Shown here in pieces: positions 58,934 through 64,000 of a stretch of DNA of 64,000 nt. A program made the translations under genes and the position numbers. Source of the stretch: Candidatus Zixiibacteriota bacterium (GTDB taxonomy: Bacteria; Zixibacteria; MSB-5A5; GN15; FEB-12); assembly GCA_024278935.1 (NCBI GenBank), contig JAJRSF010000024.1, positions 30,877 to 94,876 on the forward strand. Reading direction: 5' to 3'. Under the pieces are notes generated by a model. The model saw only the letters and a list, made by a program, of their open reading frames with translations. It made no database searches and was not told where the DNA came from. Within the stretch, counting starts at the first letter, position 1; each line of letters opens with the position of its first letter.

Positions 58934-61272
58934 ATGTATAATAAATTTAATTCGCTCGTATCAATACTGCTCTTCACATTCATCGTTACATCATCAATTA
59001 CCGCCACCACTGTGAAAAAAATAAAAATCGGCTTCTTTGAAGCGGGGAAATATGATATTCATTCGATATTACGCGATGAATATTTTAAACAGCTAGAATC
59101 ACTTCTCCCTGATTCAATCCAGATTATAACAATTCCCGAAGGGTACCGTTCGGCTGACTGGAACCGACCGGCATCAAAAAAGATGGCCGGCGAACTCGCA
59201 AGGTTAAAAAATATTGATATGATCCTCGCTATCGGTCCTTGGGTCGTGCAGGATTTACTCGATGCAGGCTTTGACAAACCAATCATTGGCATGCATCAAT
59301 TTAATCCAAAAGCAGAAGGTCTGACAATCGCTAATGACCGCCCGAAAGCTGAGAATCTGACTGTGCATTTCAGACCGGGCAAAGTAGCTGAAGATATTAG
59401 AGCCCTCACTAAATTGATGCCGGTAGAACGATTGGGAGTGCTTGCTTTTTCATCTGATGATACCGCTAATTCTGTCTATAATCATATCAAAGCGTTAGGC
59501 GATCAACTAGGTTTTAAAGTTTTTTCAGCTACCGAATTTGACAATGAAGGTACTTTTGCATTTTATAAATCGTATAACACTCTTAAAAAGAAACATGTCG
59601 ATGCTATCTATCTTGGTCCTCTCTGGGGTTTGAACTCATTAGATATTGAAAATTTCTTTGAGATGCTGAACAAAGAGAAAGTACCATCATTTACCGATGA
59701 GGGTTCTCTTCTTATTCGAGTTGGTGCTACAGCTACGAACAATTATTTTGGTCTTATTTCTGAAGCATATTACAACGCCTATAAAACTCTTGAGATTATA
59801 AATGGAACCACTCCCGCTGACCTGCCAATAATTTTACGAAGCAATTCTCATCTTGCTATCAATAAACATTCCGCAAAACTGTGCGAACTTAAAATGCGGG
59901 CTGATGCATATAATAGTTATGAAATAATCGGTGCAGAAAATAATAGCGATATTACTCCTTCGACTCTCAGTGAACTTGTCAGTAGAGCGATAAGTCAGAA
60001 TCCAAAAATATTATCTCAAATTGATCTGCTTGATGCCGCTGAGGCACAAAATGCAATCGCAAAATCATCATATAAACCTCAAATATATGGCGATGCTGCT
60101 TATAACTATACCGATAATAATTATCATCATAACCTAAGCAACAGTTCTGAGAAAGAAATTTTTACTTCAGCTTTACACATTTCTCAAACACTTTTTCACT
60201 TGAAAAACTCAAAGAGATTAAAACAGCCAAAGCATTAAAAAAATTATCCGAGATAAGCAAACAGTCCCAACAGCTAGACTTGGAACTTGCCGTCTCATTA
60301 GCATATATCGATATTTTAAAGTTTCAGGAACAAAGCGGGGCTTTGATTAATATTCGAAATATGATTTCCTATAATCTTGAGATTTTACATGTCAAAAATT
60401 TCATAAATGAATCTGATTCACTCGATTATTTAAGGCTGGAAAACTATCGCTATAAAATGACCCTCGCATTTATCGAAAATCATCGAATGCTCAACAAAGC
60501 TCAAATCATATTAAATAGTTTATTAAATATTCATCCTGAAGAAAAGATTCTTTTAGAAAGTGATTATTTTTCTGAAGACCAATTTATAAATATCGAATCT
60601 CCAATTTTACAACTTTTAGAAACCCATTTTTCTCAAGAAGAAATCGGCAACAAATTACTTGCGAAAATGCTCTCGCAAAATCAATCTCAGATTAAATCGG
60701 AAGCAGTTATCGCCTATAAAAAATCAATATTGGATAAGAGTAAAGCAACATTTTTCCCTGAATTTAAACTGCATGGTTCTCTGTTTTATGATAATTACCT
60801 GACTGAGTCAAATATTTTTGAAGAAAAAAAATCATCTTGGTATATAGGTGGGCAGGTAACGTTACCACTTTTTCTGGGGGGTAAAAGATTTCAGGAAAAA
60901 AAGATAGCAAAGGCACTACTCAGTGCTGCGGAGTATGATAAAGATCAAAGCTCGCTTGAAATAATGAAAAATGGCTTGTCAAACTATCAACGGTTCGTGC
61001 AGTTCGCTGAACAGATGATTCCCGCTTACCACGCCAATCAACGGACTATTGGTTCAGTGCATATGGCAAATAATAAATATAAAATCAACGAGATTACTAC
61101 CACTGATTATTTAGAAATCCTCCGCTCTACCATACAATCAAATATGCAGTTAATACAAACCAGATACAGCTACTATGCTTCTATGGCTCACATTATAAAT
61201 GATTTATCTGTCCCGGTGAGTGATACGTATTCTGATTTTGTAATTCAATTCCATGCGGAGTTACAATACTAA
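58934..61272 (+). CDS. ABC_sub_bind-type periplasmic domain fused to TolC/OEP outer membrane factor; split by a -1 frameshift at 60192-60196
   Basis: ORF 58934-60238 has the binding domain plus first OEP helices; the alternative frame continues SLEKLKEIKTAKALKKLSEISKQSQQLDLELAVSLAYIDILKF into ORF 60280-61272. Confidence 0.75.
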
Positions 61273-61283
61273 GTAGAAACTTT

Positions 61284-61940
61284 TTAGATAAAAACAAACA
61301 GCCATAGTTTATAGCTGTAATATGCTATGTACAAAATGACAATAGCAGAACGAAGCATCGATAAAGTTTTACTATCTTTAAAAGCAGGAGCAGGCAGCCC
61401 GTTTTTTACTTTTTTAAATACACGATAGTAAACAAGTATAGATGCAATTATAAAAAAGATTGAAAGATAGGTTGTTGATTCAATTCCAAATGGAAACCGT
61501 ATTGTCGTTGAACCTAAGAGTAGTGCTATCGATGCAAATGCATATTTCCCTGTCAGATTAGATGGTACCACAATTTTCTGCCCTTTTAAAAGAATCCACC
61601 CGGCAAAAACTATCAGCAAGTCTCTCCCTACTATTATAGATGCTAACCAAAGCGGAAACTCACGAAACATGATTAAAAACATAAGCATGATAATAGCAAA
61701 TATCTTGTCGCAGATTGGATCAAAAGCGACTCCAAAGTCAGAGACCAGATTTAATCTCCGAGCTAAGTAGCCGTCGAGAGCGTCTGATATTCCGGCAATA
61801 AACATTAAAATGACTGCTACTAAAGTCGCCTGCGGATTGTCCAGATAAAGATAATATCCAATGACAGGAGTTATAAAAACCCGAAAGAGAGATACTAAAT
61901 TTGGAATCTGTTTGATTTCTTTGAGAATTTTTGTGTCCAT
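61284..61940 (-). CDS. pgsA: CDP-diacylglycerol--glycerol-3-phosphate 3-phosphatidyltransferase
   Basis: IPNLVSLFRVFITP, SDALDGYLARRLNLVSDFGVAFDPICDKI (CDP-alcohol phosphatidyltransferase motif). Confidence 0.88.
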   Translation of the reverse strand: MDTKILKEIKQIPNLVSLFRVFITPVIGYYLYLDNPQATLVAVILMFIAGISDALDGYLARRLNLVSDFGVAFDPICDKIFAIIMLMFLIMFREFPLWLASIIVGRDLLIVFAGWILLKGQKIVVPSNLTGKYAFASIALLLGSTTIRFPFGIESTTYLSIFFIIASILVYYRVFKKVKNGLPAPAFKDSKTLSMLRSAIVILYIAYYSYKLWLFVFI

Positions 61941-62024
61941 CTTGAGAACAATATATCTAAAAATTATCATGCAACAACTGATTTTATATTTTGCAATCAT
62001 CAATTTATGTTGTATCCTCAAGCT

Positions 62025-63239
62025 ATGTCAAAAAACTCAGATGCAGAATTCCACCCGCTTTCTCAAGCCTATCAAGATGAGACGACACTTTTGCATCGCA
62101 AGAAATTTGGTCAATATTTCACCCCAAAAACTATTCGTGAACAACTTTTATCATACTTTCCAAAGGATATAAGCTCGCCAAAGATTTTAGACCCATCCTG
62201 TGGTACAGGGGAATTCCTCCTTTCGGCATCAACAATCTGGGCAGATGGCTCATTATATGGATGGGAAATCGACAGTAAATTAGTTGAAATCGCCAATAAA
62301 GTAATTCCACAAGCTGAGATAATACGGAAAGATAGCCTAAAATCTATGACAACTGAAAAGTTTGATTTCATCGTAGGCAACCCTCCATATTTTGAGATGA
62401 AACTTTCGGACAACCAGAAGAATCAGTACCGTGATATCTTAGGCGGCAGGATGAATATCTTCTCGTTATTCATTAAAATCAGCTTGGATATGCTCAAAAA
62501 AAACGGCTATCTCGGCTTTGTAATTCCGCCCTCGATGAACAATGGAGCTTACTTTGCAAACCTCAGAAAGTACATTATAGCCCATGCTGATATTGTCAAT
62601 CTAGAGATAATATCGTCGCCATCTATCTTCTCAAATGCTCAGCAACAAGTGATGATACTGATTTTAAAGAAACAGAAAAGTACCGAAAAGTACCTATTTT
62701 CAAAAAGCGGCGTAACTATTTTCAGCCCGGATCGGGAGAAATTACAGCACGCTTTTAAGGGAAAATCGACCCTTTTTGAGTCCGGATTTTCTGTCAAGAC
62801 CGGCTCAATTGTCTGGAATAAAGAGAAAGATAAGCTGACTGATTCGCCTAAAAATGGGAAGCTTTTAATCTGGTCAGGCAATATTGAGAAGGAAAAACTG
62901 ACCCTGCACAACCTCAAAAAACCGCAATATATTATCTCCGAAAAGGCAGAATCGGGACCCGTTATTTTGGTCAATCGTATCACCGGAACATCAAACAGAC
63001 CAAAAATCAAAGCTGTTTTTATCGGAGAATCAACCCGATTTTTGGCTGAAAATCATGTTAATATTATCTATCCACCAGATCAAATTAATGGCAAAAAACT
63101 TACAATTTCGTTATTAAAATCTCTGGCAAAACAGATTTCATCTACTGAATCAGGTGAGATAATTCGACTAATTTCGGGTAATACTCAACTCTCAAAAACA
63201 GAACTTTGGAAGCTTTTGCCTCTTACATTCACAGACTAG
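62025..63239 (+). CDS. N6-adenine-specific DNA methyltransferase (TaqI/Type I-IIG-like)
   Basis: KKFGQYFTPKTIREQLL, ILDPSCGTGEFLLSA, FDFIVGNPPYFEM. Confidence 0.88.
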   Translation: MSKNSDAEFHPLSQAYQDETTLLHRKKFGQYFTPKTIREQLLSYFPKDISSPKILDPSCGTGEFLLSASTIWADGSLYGWEIDSKLVEIANKVIPQAEIIRKDSLKSMTTEKFDFIVGNPPYFEMKLSDNQKNQYRDILGGRMNIFSLFIKISLDMLKKNGYLGFVIPPSMNNGAYFANLRKYIIAHADIVNLEIISSPSIFSNAQQQVMILILKKQKSTEKYLFSKSGVTIFSPDREKLQHAFKGKSTLFESGFSVKTGSIVWNKEKDKLTDSPKNGKLLIWSGNIEKEKLTLHNLKKPQYIISEKAESGPVILVNRITGTSNRPKIKAVFIGESTRFLAENHVNIIYPPDQINGKKLTISLLKSLAKQISSTESGEIIRLISGNTQLSKTELWKLLPLTFTD

Positions 63240-63870
63240 CCTGCCATTTTGGCGGTCTTTCTGTCGCCCTAAACCTGCAATTATAAGTCAATATATTCAC
63301 TGATTGATTAAAGTAATCCACCACCTAAATTCAGCGACTAGTCACCTACAAGAAATACTTCCAGCCAGCCAAATACGTATAGACGTCCGCTAACATATTG
63401 AGCAGAGATCTACCGCCTCCTAAAAGTCCTCTTATTTTGATGTTTTGTACTTTCGATTTATTTACCGATTTTGCGATTATTCCTGGCTTGACAGCAAGAC
63501 ATTATTCAGCACTGAACAGCGATCTCAGCATTTCCCCCTGCATCTATGTTAGGAGTATTTGAACAATCACAGATAAACTTCAGACATATTATAGTGCCAA
63601 TATTTGAATAATCCGCCGGTGGATATGTTCGTTATATAGACGTGAGTTCAGATGGGTTGTTTCGGGGGTGCGGTCGGGTTGTTAGGTGAGGACAACAGTT
63701 ATATCTAGGTAGGTTTCGAACTCTGTTTTTGATAAGTTTAACGCTATACTAGGGTAGCTTTCAAGCTCTGTTTGGGTGAGTTCTGAGGGTTTTGAGTTAT
63801 GGTCGGCTCATCTGATTATCTCTGATTTTATTACTACGAGCTATCGTAATTTGATATTATAAAATAATTC

Positions 63871-63898
63871 TTGACATATTTCAGTTATTTGTTATGTT
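63871..63898 (+). promoter_or_regulatory. Putative sigma-70 promoter pointing out of the window
   Basis: TTGACA-16 nt-TATGTT with A/T-rich upstream sequence, in an ORF-free region. Confidence 0.4.
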
Positions 63899-64000
63899 AT
63901 GTGCGTCTAGGGAATTAGTTGCAAGATTAGTTCGCTTCTGTTTTGAGTCCGTCGTACCTTCGTAACACAAGTATTACCTTGTCGTTACAAGATTTAAACC

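Overview
AT-rich bacterial chromosomal window. Gene content (a type IX-like C-terminal sorting domain, class II B12-dependent ribonucleotide reductase, split B12 mutases) suggests an uncultured Zixibacteria/FCB-like lineage, but that placement is inference. Main loci: an EnvC-like/FtsX/FtsE operon; NrdJ; a minor-pilin operon (8.0-10.2 kb) and a second pilin/PilR-like locus (30-33 kb); pyruvate kinase; a three-gene degenerate NtrC-type signalling module; MltG-RuvX; a T9SS-sorted secreted protein; a secreted solenoid-repeat protein coupled to a HEAT-repeat protein; a propionate/branched acyl-CoA locus (36.5-47.7 kb) with MeaB nearby; RecJ, RNase P RNA and GuaB; one CAT-anticodon tRNA; an aminotransferase/omega-amidase-like pair; a periplasmic-binding/TolC fusion; PgsA; and an N6-adenine methyltransferase. 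No CRISPR array, prophage, rRNA or intact transposon was seen. The best second-look items are: (1) the two B12 mutase large subunits carry different substrate-discriminating residues, so one is probably an isobutyryl-CoA mutase; (2) three sigma-54-type -24/-12 promoters lie upstream of the type IV pilin genes, next to a PilR-like activator; (3) three genes share the same lesion, a homopolymer one base too short; (4) a GIY-YIG nuclease relic sits inside a palindromic inverted repeat, with a microhomology deletion; (5) an FtsE has lost its Q-, C- and H-loops; (6) an NtrC-like ATPase lacks GAFTGA; (7) an ABC_sub_bind-TolC fusion is present.
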